From the NCBI RefSeq assembly GCF_037975245.1, contig NC_092567.1, positions 10,695,376 to 10,759,375 on the forward strand: a DNA stretch of 64,000 nucleotides, read 5' to 3'. Every line of letters begins with the position of its first letter. Position 1 is the first letter of the stretch. The notes under the pieces are model-generated. The model was not told the DNA's origin. It ran no database searches and was given only the letters and a program-made list of their open reading frames with translations. This stretch comes from Apostichopus japonicus. Its lineage: Eukaryota; Echinodermata; Holothuroidea; Aspidochirotida; Stichopodidae. A program made the position numbers and the translations under genes. Shown here one piece after another: positions 52,351 through 64,000 of the stretch.

Positions 52351-53900
52351 AGCTGCCCTCTTCATTATGATTGTTTCGTCTTTGTTGCGTAGAAGTACAG
52401 AAGAAGCGAATATAGCATTGTACAAGATCAAAGTATTAATAGATAACAATATCAGCTGATCAGTGATATGGTTAACTGTTTGTTTGTTATGTAAATATCG
52501 AGTAGATGGTTTCTGGAAGGCTAAATACATACTGTGAATTGTGTGATATAAGTAAGTTTAAGTTCATGATTAAAGTAACACAATGTGAAGTTTGAGTTTT
52601 ACATCAATATTCAGAGTTTATCTCCGTTACAAGTGAAATATGTAAATAATTTAATTACCCCCCTCCCCTTCCCCTCTCCCCCACGTACTGTAGATAACAT
52701 ATAATGTTTTATTGACTCAGGTGTACTTTAACACTGTAGGTACAAACAAAATGCATATATTACACGTACAGGCTGCATTTGCAGCAGACCAAATCTTGGG
52801 ATATTACTCATTTTGGCATACTCCCCAATCGTTTCTCCGCTCTTAATTATAATTATGTAATGTTTTATTCTACTAATTACTGATCCTCAAAGTGCTTGTC
52901 TGATTTCAACATTATTAGTGTCATTGTTGTGGACAATTTTGACATATTAGGTTAATGTTGTCTTTTCCTATAAAGTGGAGGATGGGTAAACACTGGATTG
53001 TTAGAAATAGCTGAAAGAAGGTTTAGTATATCATTGTAATCACTACAGAGGTTTTATCTATATGCAGAGTGGTAGTTGAGGTTGGGGAGGACCACTGGTT
53101 AACAAATCTCTTCCCTTTTATAAGATAAATTCAAGTTGAAATGTATGCAGAATGAGATATAGCATGACTATTACATCTAAGATAAATTATACTATTTTTA
53201 TTATGATGTATAAATAAGTTTTGAAAAATGAATCGATCTTTTATATTAGGAACAAAGTTTAAGACGAATAATTAAAAAAAACAAGAAACTTAAATACCTT
53301 GATCTGCAGAGTCATATAAACATTTTTATTAGGCAAGAACAAATAGAGATTCAACCATGACAGATATGTAGTAGACCACCAAAACACTCAATAATATCGA
53401 AGGTCCATAACACCTAAATGTAACTTTGAAATTGCAAGGGGGAAAAGGGAACTTCAAATCCCTAACGCCCTAAGGTTTCCATAACGGATATAAATCCACA
53501 AAGCACCCAGGCTTCCTCTTCTTAGAAAATGATAATAAACTGGAACATAAAGTTTATTTACTCGATTTGATTTTGGTGAGTTTTGCCAACATGTGTAATC
53601 CCTACCTATAGACTACCCAGTGGAGGAGAAGGTGATGTTTCATTCAGAATTAACAACCGTTCTTTTTAAGATATGTATTGCAAAGTGATGTGAGAAGTCA
53701 TTAAATTTTAAGGTTACCACGTTTTTTTCTCAATTTCCACTAAGCATTTTGACCCATTACTTTCAAAGTAGGCCTATATGACGTCATTCGGTCAGACCAC
53801 ATTATATTATTGGTATAGGCAAAACTAAGAACACATTTGGTAAACAATTATCAGCAATATAAGTACGGCATTGCCATTCATTATTATTCTAATTAAAGAG
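52351..53900. repeat. Diverged duplicated segment, copy 2
   Basis: The left part (52351-52555, with CAGTGATATGGTTAAC and GTTATGTAAATATCGAGT) matches 54745-54905. The right part (52960-53890) matches 48860-49800, and CAATCGTNTCTCCGCTCT near 52826 matches 59526. This suggests repeated local duplication, offset about 2.4 kb and 4.1 kb, followed by decay. No coding sequence is seen. Confidence 0.6.
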
Positions 53901-54559
53901 GTTATGAAATGGAGTTACAACAGTAAATGATATTCCTTGTGTATGGTGTATACCCTACGAACAATGGCATGCCAAGGAGGGGCGGAGGGGGCAGGGGTGG
54001 TCGACCGCCCACCGTCAGTTGGGGAGGGGGCGAAATTATGTTGTCGTTCAGCCGTTGACGAATTAGAACAATACTACGGAGATAAAACCCCTCTCCCTTT
54101 TCAACCTCACTGAAAGTATTTATCAGCACAACCTTGCATTTAGAGCTACTTATATATATTGATGAAATTTATATTCTAAATATGCCCCAGAGTGTACCAA
54201 TTGACGTCTACATTGTTATTGGGGGTGTGGGGATAGGGGGTGGAACCCAGACCCACCTACGTGGTAGTCGGCTAGAATGATCACAGGATACCACCCTCTC
54301 CTTTATGAAATCCTTGGTTCGCCTATAGTCCTGCTACAAAGGTTCAGGAACCTAAGTAAATCAATCCGTGGGATATTTTGAATTTGTCCTCCACTTTTGA
54401 AATCCTGCTGTCTATATATGGCCCCGTGCAGGGCGCTGTGGTACATGGCATCCATGTCATATAATGTAGTGCCTGTGTAGCTTCATATCTAGCAAAGATC
54501 TGTCACGGACTGAAGAGAAACAAGGAGCTGTTACTGAGTTCTATGGTTTAACTTGATCT

Positions 54560-54745
54560 ATTTTAGAAAGAGCCGCATGCTATCACAAGGGAGCTGTTAC
54601 ATAGGGAGCTCCCTGTTATAATTAGGGAACTTCACTGAGAGAGCTCCCTGGTATAACAGGAACTGACAATGAGAGAACTCTGTGCTGTAATTAATCAGCT
54701 ATCTTCGAGAGAGCACCATGTTAGAATTAGGGAGCCCCCTCATTA
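54560..54745. repeat. Tandem ~35-bp dyad units, cluster 2
   Basis: About five units such as GAGCTCCCTGTTATAATTAG followed by GGAAC or GGAGC, the same design as 52156-52350. It is followed by the same downstream block, so the cluster moved or duplicated with its flank. Confidence 0.65.
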
Positions 54746-55179
54746 TCGAGTTTTCGTGTTTGTTGTGTATGCACGATGCTAATATAGAATATGCACACAG
54801 GTAAAAGTATCAACAGATAACTATATCAGTGATATGGTAAACAGTTTGTTTGTTATGTAAATATCGAGTGACGGAAGGCTAAAAACATACCGTGAGTAGC
54901 GTGATATATATTCTGATTTTGATCGCCGTTATGAGTAAACATTACACGATGATTGCATATCTGTTTGCATTGACTTAAGTGTACTCTATCACTGCAGGTA
55001 CACAGTGACTCAGAACAGCGAAATGAACGAATGCTACACATTCCATGTACGATACTTCCTCAGCGCTAACTTAGGCCTCTAATATACAAGTCATTCAATT
55101 TCTTTGAAATGAGCGTAGAAAATGGAGATGGGAGACGTTGGGGGGGGGGGGGGCACGGGTGTGAAAATGTGAGAAACAC

Positions 55180-55425
55180 CAGGCGCGTATCCAAGGGGGG
55201 GCGTTGGGGGCGCGCGCCCCCCGGGTAAAAAAAGGGGAGAGAAAAAAAGAGAAGAAAAAAGGTAAAAAAGAGGGGGGAGGGAAATAGGAGGGAGAGGAAG
55301 GAAGGGAAAAGAAAAAGAAGAAAGAAAGAAAGAAAAAGGGAGGGAGTAGAGGACGGTCATAATTACAGCGCTGAAACCTATCATATACACAGGGTAGCCA
55401 GTGACAGATCGAGGATTTCGGAAGG
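55180..55425. mobile_element. Repeat starting CAGGCGCGTATCCA with polypurine tract, copy 2
   Basis: Same layout as 33727-34010: terminus, G run, CGCGCGCCCCCCGGGTAA, ~125 bases of AG-only sequence, ATTACAGCGCTGAA, then GGGTAGCCAGTGACAGATC. A right terminus cannot be paired with certainty. Confidence 0.55.
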
Positions 55426-56437
55426 GGCGTGCGTCTCACCCTACTCCTTACCTTACACTGTACTGTATGGATATCTAGCAATATCTATCGATATCTAGGG
55501 ACGAAAATCCCAAGATCTTCCCTAAACTGAAGGCAGATAGAGAATCGAAGCCTTCAGTGTGTAATGAGCTTGAAACTGTGCGTCTTTCGAAATGAAAAGA
55601 ATGTGGGGCACAGTAGCGTAACTCCGCTATGGGCTCGGACCATGCTGAGCTGGGGGCCCCGACCAAAAAGGGGCCCCGCCTACTGATGCACAGAAAAAGG
55701 GTACCTCTTTGGATAGAGAGGGCCCGTTTTACATGGGAAAGAAAACTCATACAAAACTGAACAAGATAATATACATATTTTCACGTGATACGGAATACGG
55801 ACATCATGATCATGGGCTCATTGGGTATTAATGTATGTATCGAGCTAGTTGTGTTATTTATTATTATAATGAAAAATTCTAAACCAATAACCCAACACCC
55901 CACAGACTTGAAACTGCGTTCATTTGAAAAAATAGGCAGGGCTTTCATATAAATATAATAATGCAAGGTAAGAATAAAGATGCCTTCGGTGTGTCTGGTA
56001 AGTAAAAAAGCACAGGAAATTAGGCTTAGATGGAGACACAGTTTCAGCCGAAATTAGGCCTATGCTTAGGTTTGATTTCTGTATTTGTACAGTAGTCTAC
56101 ATTATACTTCATAAGTAGGGGGAGGGGGGGGGCACTTGCCCCCTGGAAAATCAAATATTGAAAAAAATAGTTAAGCATTTGACATTTTAATTACTTCATC
56201 CAACCAACAGTTCTCTAGTTATGTTCATTGCATATGGACCCATAATGCATTACTGAAATTATTGAAAGTCAAAGGCCTAAGACGTGAGATCTCAAAATAA
56301 CCGATGTGTAAATGCAACTTGAACTGGAAGTGTCTTTTCCGACGATCTAGGAGTACTGTTTGACAAAAAAATCCACGTACGCTCCGCGCCAACCGATGGT
56401 GGCGCTCCGCTTAGATAGTATCAAGTAGTGTGTTACA

Positions 56438-58535
56438 CAGTGGCGTCACCAGACTTTTCAGTCTGGGGGGGCACAGGGGGGGCACCAGCATTTGATGGGG
56501 GGCACTTAGGTGGATACGGATCGCCGTCCTGGGGGAGGGGTCTAAGGGGAGGGGTGCCCCCTCCAGGCGCGGCGGAACGGGAAAATATTGGGTGGGGGGT
56601 GGCTAATGTGTAGAGACTATCTAAGCGGAGCGCCACCATCAGTTGGCGCGGAGCGTACAAGAAAATTTTGGGTTTTTCAAACCCCCAGATGGCCAGAAAC
56701 GGCACTTCCCGAGTGTTTTATGCTGCAAATACCTAGCCCTAAAATATGGGTCTCAAGCCTGCAATTTCTCAGATTGCACGTAAAAGTCTGTAAAAACATT
56801 GTAATTTGTATATTCGATGGTGTTTTAAGAGAGTAGCTATTACTCGTAGTGTACTCGCAAAGACGTTTTTGAGTGTAGTAAGGAGATGTTGGAGAACTGC
56901 AGGCTGAAATGAAGCAAGTCATTGGCCTAAGACGAAGTTGTGTTGCGCTTACCGGTACTCACACTCACTGCTTCCACTTTTCACAGGGCGTGAAGACGCG
57001 GTTGGGGTGACAATGTGGTCTATAGCCAGGGGACGGGCCGAGGGTCCCCCAGCATTTACTAAAATCATTACACCTATATAGTATACGTGTGCATCGGACA
57101 GATCGACAAGTATGCATTGAAAAATGGGCAGATGCACGCTTCGGAGCCTTGGTAAATATTGGGGGGCTTATCATGCATTTGCCCCCTCAACTTTTTCATT
57201 GGGGGAGGGCTGAGCCCAAGGGCGTAGGAACCGGGGGGCTGGGGGGCGCCAGCCCCCCCCCCCCCAGTGAAAAATGTGGAGGGGCGGAAGTATCATTCCG
57301 CCCCCCCCCCCCCCCCCGCTTCGCAAGTCAGAAAACCCCTTTTTCATTTCCAAATGAGAAAAAAATCTCATTTGGAGCACCAAATTGCATCTAAGGCCAG
57401 GTGAAAATGCAAAATTATATACAAAATGGAGTGGGTGGGTTGAAGTGTGCTATATTGCACCAAATTGCATCTGAGGCCCCCTGGAATGCAAACAAATTCC
57501 AAAGGGGCCACCCCCTCCCCTTAGACCCCTCCCCCAGGCCGGCCATCAGTCTTCAGCCCCCCACTCAAAAGTACCTTCCTACGCCACTGGCTGAGCCCCC
57601 AAAGCCCCCCGGTTCCGCCGCCACTGCCCCCCTCCCCTTTGGAAAATTTTCGCATACGGAGGATGGGCTAGATGCAAAATGCTGCCACATTTGATGCTAA
57701 ATTCGATCTGAAGATAACTCCAGAAATTGCTATATTTGAGGTAATGATTGTAACAAGGCGCAGAATTTTGCAGAGGATATGAACCACATGCTGTCGATAT
57801 TATGCCAAACCCTATATCAATAGAACCTACATTTGTTGAATTAATGTGTGCATGACCCCCGACTCCTTTCTTGTCCTTCTCGTTTTCGCCCATTATCTAT
57901 TAAGATGTAACAGGTTCCAGCATCGTTATTGGCTCCTATCATGGATCTCACCATGCAATCCAAGTTTGATCACACATCGAGTATGGCTCAGTATGCAGGT
58001 GTGAACATTCGACATTTGTTCCTACAAGCATCTGACCTCAAATGACCTCTGCACCCCCTACACAACAGGGTTAATATATGGGTCCACAAATATAGGCAAG
58101 TATGGTGCCTGCGGACCCTCACATTCTCACATTTCGTCAGCTCCTAACCTGTCAACCTCAGACCAAGGCAACATATTGCAGTACCCTCCCTTCTCACAGT
58201 CATGTAGCTCGCGAAGCGGGCGTGTATATCCGCTGGTATGGTGTGAGTACTGACACATTCAATGAAAATATCGACACATGTTGTGATGGCGCGGGTTACG
58301 ACTTCGATACCCGACGTTCAAGGATAAACTTGTTCATCTTTTCGCAGCTCATTTGAAGAAAATACGAATTTCTGTGCTTCTTTGTCCTTATGAAAAACCA
58401 ACTCAGATGGTGGGAGTTGAATATAACAAAATATATATATATTTTTTTACCAACCCAAATATCAGATGGGGGGCAGTCGGTTTTCCAGGGGGGGGGGGGG
58501 ACGTGCCCCCCTGGCCCCCCTTGGCGACGCCACTG
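56438..58535. mobile_element. Non-autonomous hAT element, copy 2 (2.1 kb, carries a nested MITE)
   Basis: Ends CAGTGGCGTCACC and GGCGACGCCACTG, with the exact 8-bp duplication GTGTTACA at 56430-56437 and 58536-58543. It is highly similar by eye to 26774-28392 along its whole length. It is longer because of the nested element at 57217-57589 and an adjoining ~90 bases missing from copy 1. Hairpin core at 56630-56649. No transposase. Confidence 0.9.
57217..57589. mobile_element. hAT-type MITE nested in copy 2 (373 bp)
   Basis: Left end CAAGGGCGTAGGAA, right end TTCCTACGCCACTG. The exact 8-bp duplication GCTGAGCC lies at 57209-57216 and 57590-57597. The site is uninterrupted in copy 1 (GGGCTGAGCC near 27510), which confirms insertion after the family diverged. 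C-runs of 13-17 bases occur inside. No coding capacity. Confidence 0.88.
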
Positions 58536-58707
58536 GTGTTACACCTATATGACCTACTGACCACCCACCCCTCTTGTAAACATTTCTGCAGACGCTCTTG
58601 CTTTGACCTCCTGGTAGGGGGCCCTGGCCCCAGGATCATCGTTACGCCACTGGTAGGGCAATGCACAATAAACAGATAAAAATTATTTATTTCAGTCTCA
58701 TTTCAAC

Positions 58708-59318
58708 TATTCGAATTTGTAAAGCAAACAGCAGATATCACACCATATCAGTGAGCATGAAAAGGATGAACAGCCTGCAAACTGTGTGTTTGTGTAGTGT
58801 TCGGTTTCGGAAATATCTGTTATTTTTCCTTCAACCAAGTTTTATAGTAGCCGTTATAAGAGGTTTTCATATTTGTACACCAATAAATTAACTGTGTCTG
58901 AATTTTTCGAAAATTCCCTGACCAACATTCTTCATCATACTTTCCTCTACTCGTGCAATTTTGACTGGTCGGTTAGGGGTTGAAGGAGGTTTTTCTATAT
59001 CGGTTGTCCAATAGATGAAATTTTGTGCAACATTATGGGTATGTTTTGAAGTGAATTTATTCACGAGAATTGTCAAATTTCAAATTCTGAACAAATAATG
59101 GGCTTAAAATCTTGAAAAAAAAACTATTGGGACATTCTTGGTTCTCAGGCAAAAATGTATATCTGGTTGGTCCTTTTTAATCCCGAGAAGTGCCATTTCC
59201 GGTGATCTGGGGGTATCAAAACCAGAAATTTTCTCGTATGACGCTGCGCGCCAACCGATGGTGGCACTCCGCTTAGTAATTCGCGCCCCCGGGTTAGAAA
59301 ATCCTGGATACGCCCCTG
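58708..59318. repeat. Dispersed repeat A, second copy
   Basis: Matches 34436-35873 without the MITE interruptions: TTCGAATTTGTAAAGC, AACCAAGTTTTATAGTAGCC, CATTATGGGTATGTTTTGAA, a hairpin core (59248-59267) and the terminus CCTGGATACGCCCCTG. It serves as the empty-site reference for the insertions in the other copy. Confidence 0.65.
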
Positions 59319-60306
59319 AATACTAGTAACACTCATCTGGGCATGTCTTCGTATGCAAGCTTACTTCACATCACGAGAATATCCTCGCTGTTCGCGAGTC
59401 AGGAGAAGAATTAAAATAAATCGAGGCAGATAAAGCAAGATAAAGGTGCTCATTTATACATTGTGTACCTCTGTTTCATGCTGAGACCAAGTCATGAAAT
59501 ATTGCATATCATAACAAACACCTCAATCGTGTCTCCGCTCTCAAATCCTCCCAACTTCTTGTATAATTTCAACATTCCTAGTGGACAAAACTCACATCTC
59601 ATTTTAACCCCCCCCCCTCCCCCTTCCACCTAAACGGTAGAGGATGGTAACACCGGATTGTTAGATAATACTGCTTTGAGATGTGACAGATTCGAGTTTT
59701 GTGAACATATTGTTTCACTAATCAGTTATTACTACAAATTAACAGCACACAGTGTTAGTTTACCACTATATAGGCATAGGAGATAAAGCTACAAACACAA
59801 TCAGCTGCTTTAAGCTAAAATAGAAAATGCTCTGTTCAGGAGCGTCAATCCGAATTGAGAGTTAGGTAAAGGGGGGGGGGGGCATAAATAAGGGTACATG
59901 AATAAAACTGAAGGAGTCGGCGAGCAAAGCCTTTTCGGGTGGGGTCCAGGGGCGAATCCCCGCCAGGGTCCAGGGGTCGGACTCTACAAATCTTCAGGTT
60001 TACTTCTGTTTGGTGCCTGAATTGATATGTCATTCATATAGTCACATTTGACAAGATTAGACTTGATTTAAAAAGACTTATCTATTTCACCTCCTGATGT
60101 AACTTATAGCATTAATCATGATTATTCAGATTGAAACTTAAACCCAAAAGGAAGCATATAAACTTTGCACACAATAATATCTTGTTATCCAGACATCTAC
60201 AACATGCACACATATGGTATTATAAGTACATTTGAAAAGCACTATTTGGTATCTAGGTATATTCACTTCATCGGAAACAACAAATCATAAAAATAAAGAT
60301 ATACTT
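59319..60306. other. Spacer with fragments of duplicated sequence
   Basis: CAATCGTGTCTCCGCTCTC (59523) and ACACCGGATTGTTAGA (59650) echo 52820-53010. Short G and C homopolymers are present. No gene is seen. Confidence 0.45.
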
Positions 60307-61134
60307 CAGGCCGTAGCCTGGGTAAAATTCTTTGCAGCAGTTAAGGAACATCAAGAAAATATTCATCGTCCAAATGTTACATAGCGATGCCTTGATCTGC
60401 GGATATACGGTACCAGCTGGCGCTTTTTCAAGAAATTTGAGTGGGTTGGTCATTTCCAAAAAGGGACCGTTATGACACTATCTGAGCGGAGCGCCACCAT
60501 CGGTTGACGAATGGCGTAACAATACAAGCACTGGCATATGATGGTAGCCGTAGCAAAAACATGGTTAGGGGAAGCCATATGGGGAATTAGGTGTAAATTA
60601 TATGTTAGGTTTGTGTCATGATTTCATGTCAGAAAAAGGATCTACTGCTGATAGGGGAGGGGGAATGAGCTGAGTGAGTGGACCGTGTAGGGGACGGTGC
60701 ATTATCATTATTAGTAAAACATTGTGGCACTAATATAGGGGATAACAGTGAAACATACGTAACAAGTCTATTTATGAACCGTATAGTTTCACGTAAGACT
60801 GCTACACTGTTCATGCAGGTTAAATCTTTGGAGCTCTCTACCTTTATTTTTATTATAATCCCCTTCTGCTCCCAGCCCGACCCCCCCCCCCCCCTCCGAA
60901 AACCACCAGAAACAGTAGTCGCATCAGAGATCGTGCATATACGTGATGAGCAGTTAAAGTAAACCTGATGTTATTTGACCGCCATTCCTACAATACGTGC
61001 CTAGAATCTCAGAGTTTGCACACTACAGACTAATTAAATCAGAAGAAATGATATGAACATTTATCGTAGGCCTACTTTCATTTAGAAAGTGTAAATCTCA
61101 AGGGGCAGCTACCCCTGCGCAGGCTACGGCCCTG
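60307..61134. mobile_element. Candidate DNA transposon with CAGG-CCGTAGCCTG ends
   Basis: The left end CAGGCCGTAGCCTG and the right end CAGGCTACGGCCCTG are near-perfect inverted repeats (one extra G on the right). Flanks ATATACTT and CATACTAA share only ATACT out of register, so the target duplication is uncertain. It includes one hairpin core (60491-60510) and a C14 run. Confidence 0.4.
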
Positions 61135-61207
61135 CATACTAAACTACTGCATGTAAAGAACAATGCACTGACTCTGTTAGGAAAGAAAGAAAAAAATACT
61201 GTTTATA

Positions 61208-62022
61208 ACCATCGCCCCCTCCATCTTCCTAACCACCTCCATCTCTCCAACCCCCACCATCTCCCTCAAACCCTCCATCCCCAGCGCTCTCCCAAACCCC
61301 TTCCATCTCCTCAACCCCCTCTATCACCCCAACCCCTCCATATCTCTCCAACCCCTCCATCTCCCCAACCCCTCCATCTCCCTCAAACCCCTCCATCCCC
61401 ACCTCATCCATCTCCCCAACCCCTTCCATCTCCCTCACACCCCTCCATCCCCCACCCTCTCCAACTCCCCAACCCCCTCGCTCAAATCCCTCCATCTCCC
61501 TCCATCCCCCACCCTCTCCAACTCCCCAACCCCCTCGCTCAAATCCCTCCATCTCCCTCCATCCCCCACCCTCTCCAACTCCCCAACCCCCTCCATCAAA
61601 CCCCTCCATATCCCTCAAACCCCTCCATCCACCACCCTCTCCAGCCCCTCCGTCCCCACCTCATCCATCTCCCCAACCCCTTCCAGCTCCCTCACACCCC
61701 TCCATCCCCCACCCTCTCCAACTCCCTAACCCCCTCCCTCAAACCCCTCCATCTCCCTCCATCCCCACCCTCTCCAACTCCCCAACCCCTCCATCTCCCC
61801 AACCCCTCCATCTCCATCAAACCCCTCCATCTCCCTCAAACCCCTCAATCCTCACCCTCTCCAACTCCCCAACCCCCTCCCTCAAACCCCTCCATCTCCC
61901 TCCATCCCCACCCTCTCCAACTCCCCAACCCCCCATCTCCATCAAACCCCTCCATCTCCCTCAAACCCCTCAATCCCACCCTCTCCATCCCCCACCCTCT
62001 CCATCTCCCCTCTCTCTCTCCA
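61208..62022. repeat. Pyrimidine-rich minisatellite (CCCCTCCATCTCC)
   Basis: Strand-asymmetric array of CCATCTCCCTCAAACCCCTC and CCACCCTCTCCAACTCCCC phrases with a higher-order ~65-75-bp pattern. The 129-codon minus-strand frame (Gly/Glu/Trp/Met-rich) is a consequence of the repeat. Confidence 0.9.
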
Positions 62023-63318
62023 CTTCTCTAACAATTTATTATATTATACGTAAAGTATAATTATACAAGTATAAATGAACAACGGAAAACTTTCTAGGAA
62101 TAATCAACAAGACAAGAGGAATTAAGTTCAACAGTAAACACAATAATCAGCATCTCATGAATAATCATCAACCATATTCATAAACATGAGAGGGTTTTAT
62201 TACATCCTTAGCCTTAACTAACCATCATTGGAATTCATTACATTCTAATTAATTAGGTGTAACATTACCTTTCAAGCTAATGTTCGGTCCACATAGAGGC
62301 GAACATGAATTATGATTGGTTGGGCCTACATCATGGACAGAAGCGAAGTATACAGTCTCTGGCCTTATACACCATATAAAGTATGTTAATATATTTATCA
62401 CTCAGCAGCTTGAGGAAGTATTGTTTATAGCACGACCACAGTTCTTACTATTTATTACGAAGACCAACATTGCACTACAGCAGTATTGATAGAATAATAA
62501 ATATAACCATATATAGTAATCAAGAAATATGAATGTAAAATGTGATCAGAATAGAACATAGAACAGAATAAAGAGATGTATAGAATATGATAATAATATA
62601 TATCTAGGGTTAACAGAAATCAAGAGCTAAGATTCAATGCACAAGGCATCTCCTAAGTTTGTAAAAATATGCCGGTCTGGTGTATGGCAAGCATCAGAGA
62701 GCTTCAGTTACCATAATATTCAAGGCACGTTTTACGAGAGTAATATTGTGGATTGGACAGCAACTGAACAGGTTCTGCTACCTCTCTCTCTCGACACTGA
62801 AAACAGGATATAAAGTAATGTAAAAACATGGCACAACAATATTGTTGACTGACCACAGCTTACTGTAAGTTTGTGGACAGCAATAGAATCCTTAGATAGA
62901 CTTACGGCAACATCTCTTTATTTATGTATTAAACATGGTAGCAAATTTACAGATATGGGTATCAGGTGACTGTCAAATTGCTGGCTACCCTACACAATGG
63001 TTCTCACATATGAACTCACTATATGTATAACACAGTTCTATGTAACTGATTGATCTCAACAAGAGTATTTCATTTTAGAAATATGGATTTCAGCATTCAT
63101 CAGTTTAGTCTTCAGTACCCAACAAACTGTCTATGTACCTGCATGGTAACTCAATATGCTGATAATAAGTTTGGGTTGATATGTTACAGCATGCCATATA
63201 ATCTTGGGAGTAACCCACAGGTGGCAATGCACATATAACTTCAAAGACTTGATACTTCATAGTTTCTCAATTTCAAACACATCCCTGATCAGATCAAGGT
63301 ACACACGACAAAAACTTA
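62023..63318. other. AT-rich non-coding stretch
   Basis: No supported gene or element. Short frames only. Confidence 0.5.
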
Positions 63319-63320
63319 TA

Positions 63321-64000
63321 GACCGGGAGCCCAGAGGGTTTGGTTAGCTGGGAAGGTAACCAATTGCCTTGTACATCATAACGTTCACAGTGCATTCCTG
63401 TATATGAAACCAGACGACTGGCAAACCGGGTGTGGTGGGTGTGGCTGGGAGAGCAATTTTAAAGTCACCTCAAAGCTAACCTAGATCAGCTTTCATGGTA
63501 ACCACAACAAAGTAAGTACAATGTGTCAGGTATGGCCCCAAGAGCAACAAATGGCCATCGCAAGTAATTATTGGTGGAGGGGTACCCCTGCCAGTCATCA
63601 ATAATTGACCCCTCACGGCTGACCTAGGTCAGTTCATGAGGTAAAACCTACTGGAAAATGATGGTTAGGACTTCAGATACAAGGGATGGGCATTGCCAGT
63701 AATTTTTAATTGGTGGGGTACCCCTGCCAGTAGACCCCCAAAATGCCCCTCCCCTCATTGACCTAGGTCAGTTCATGAAGTAACCAGTTGAAAACTACTG
63801 GAAAATGATTGGCAGGACTCTATATGTAAGGGCTGGGCATTTCCAGTAATTTATATCAGTGGGGTACCCCTGCCATTAGACCCCCAAAATGCCCATCCCC
63901 TCATTGACCTAGGTCAGCTCATGAGGTAACCAATTGAAAACTACTGGAAAAATTATTGGCAGGACTCTATATGTAAGGGCTGGGCATTTCCAGTATTTTA
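63321..64000. mobile_element. Foldback element, second copy (left half, runs off window)
   Basis: Starts GACCGGGAGCCCAGAGGG directly after TA (63319-63320) and follows the left half of 23107-24788. It has the same ~150-bp outer repeat and then tandem units with GACCTAGGTCAG and GGGGTACCCCTGCCA. The inverted right half would lie beyond the window. Confidence 0.8.

Larger units (their letters stand above)
55611..58652. mobile_element. Outer hAT-like element hosting nested insertions
   Basis: The left end CAGTAGCGTAAC pairs with the right end GTTACGCCACTG (one mismatch over 12). Flanks are GTGGGGCA (55603-55610) and GTAGGGCA (58653-58660), matching at 7 of 8 positions. Removing the element nested at 56438-58535 leaves about 0.94 kb of non-coding host element with a hairpin core at 56386-56405. 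The single mismatches and the long span leave some doubt. Confidence 0.55.

Noticed and set aside
61229-61618. Gly/Glu/Trp/Met-rich 129-codon minus-strand protein
   Set aside because: The complement of the CCCCTCCATCTCC minisatellite. The open frame is compositional.

Overview
This 64 kb window looks like repeat-rich nuclear DNA from a metazoan, most likely an echinoderm and perhaps a sea cucumber. That guess rests on one large NACHT-domain exon that reads like an echinoderm NLR immune receptor, on GT-AG split coding sequence, and on the abundance of hAT-like non-autonomous transposons, tRNA-derived SINEs and micro/minisatellites. It is not prokaryotic: I see no operons, Shine-Dalgarno sites, rRNA genes or CRISPR arrays. 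Species assignment is from memory of protein families and was not checked against a database.

Only two loci have convincing protein-coding signal. (1) Plus strand, 46445-47970: one long exon encoding a NACHT NTPase with Walker A, Walker B and sensor-like motifs, bounded by a consensus acceptor and a GTAAGT donor. No effector-domain exon is evident upstream and no leucine-rich-repeat exon is evident downstream. (2) Minus strand, 13948-11121: a two-exon locus encoding a Cys/His-rich protein of an uncharacterised, usually repeat-associated invertebrate family. Its 5' exon is read in three different frames, so it looks frameshifted.

Most of the remainder is mobile or tandem DNA. Five hAT-type elements have exact 8-bp target-site duplications (3408-3668, 26774-28392, 34782-35166, 56438-58535, 57217-57589). 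A sixth candidate (55611-58652) has a 7/8 duplication and forms the outer shell of a three-level nest. A hairpin-forming 20-bp core recurs nine times in or near these elements. A CACTG-ended 5 kb element with TA flanks and TTAGTCGG-type subterminal repeats (20848-25803) is interrupted by a 1.7 kb foldback element (23107-24788). A second foldback copy starts at 63321 and runs off the window. A probable solo LTR lies at 42835-43515.

Tandem arrays occupy a large share: a 2.8 kb ~32-bp minisatellite with a ~417-bp higher-order period (6291-9056), a 27-bp array (14503-14962), a 3 kb ~20-bp array broken by a long (AAT)n and a dispersed repeat (39502-42490), a ~53-bp array with higher-order structure (49874-51168), a pyrimidine-rich array (61208-62022) and several shorter ones. 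Diverged duplications link 48.9-49.8, 52.2-53.9, 54.5-54.9 and 59.5-59.7 kb. Regions not listed as features are AT-rich sequence in which I see no gene.
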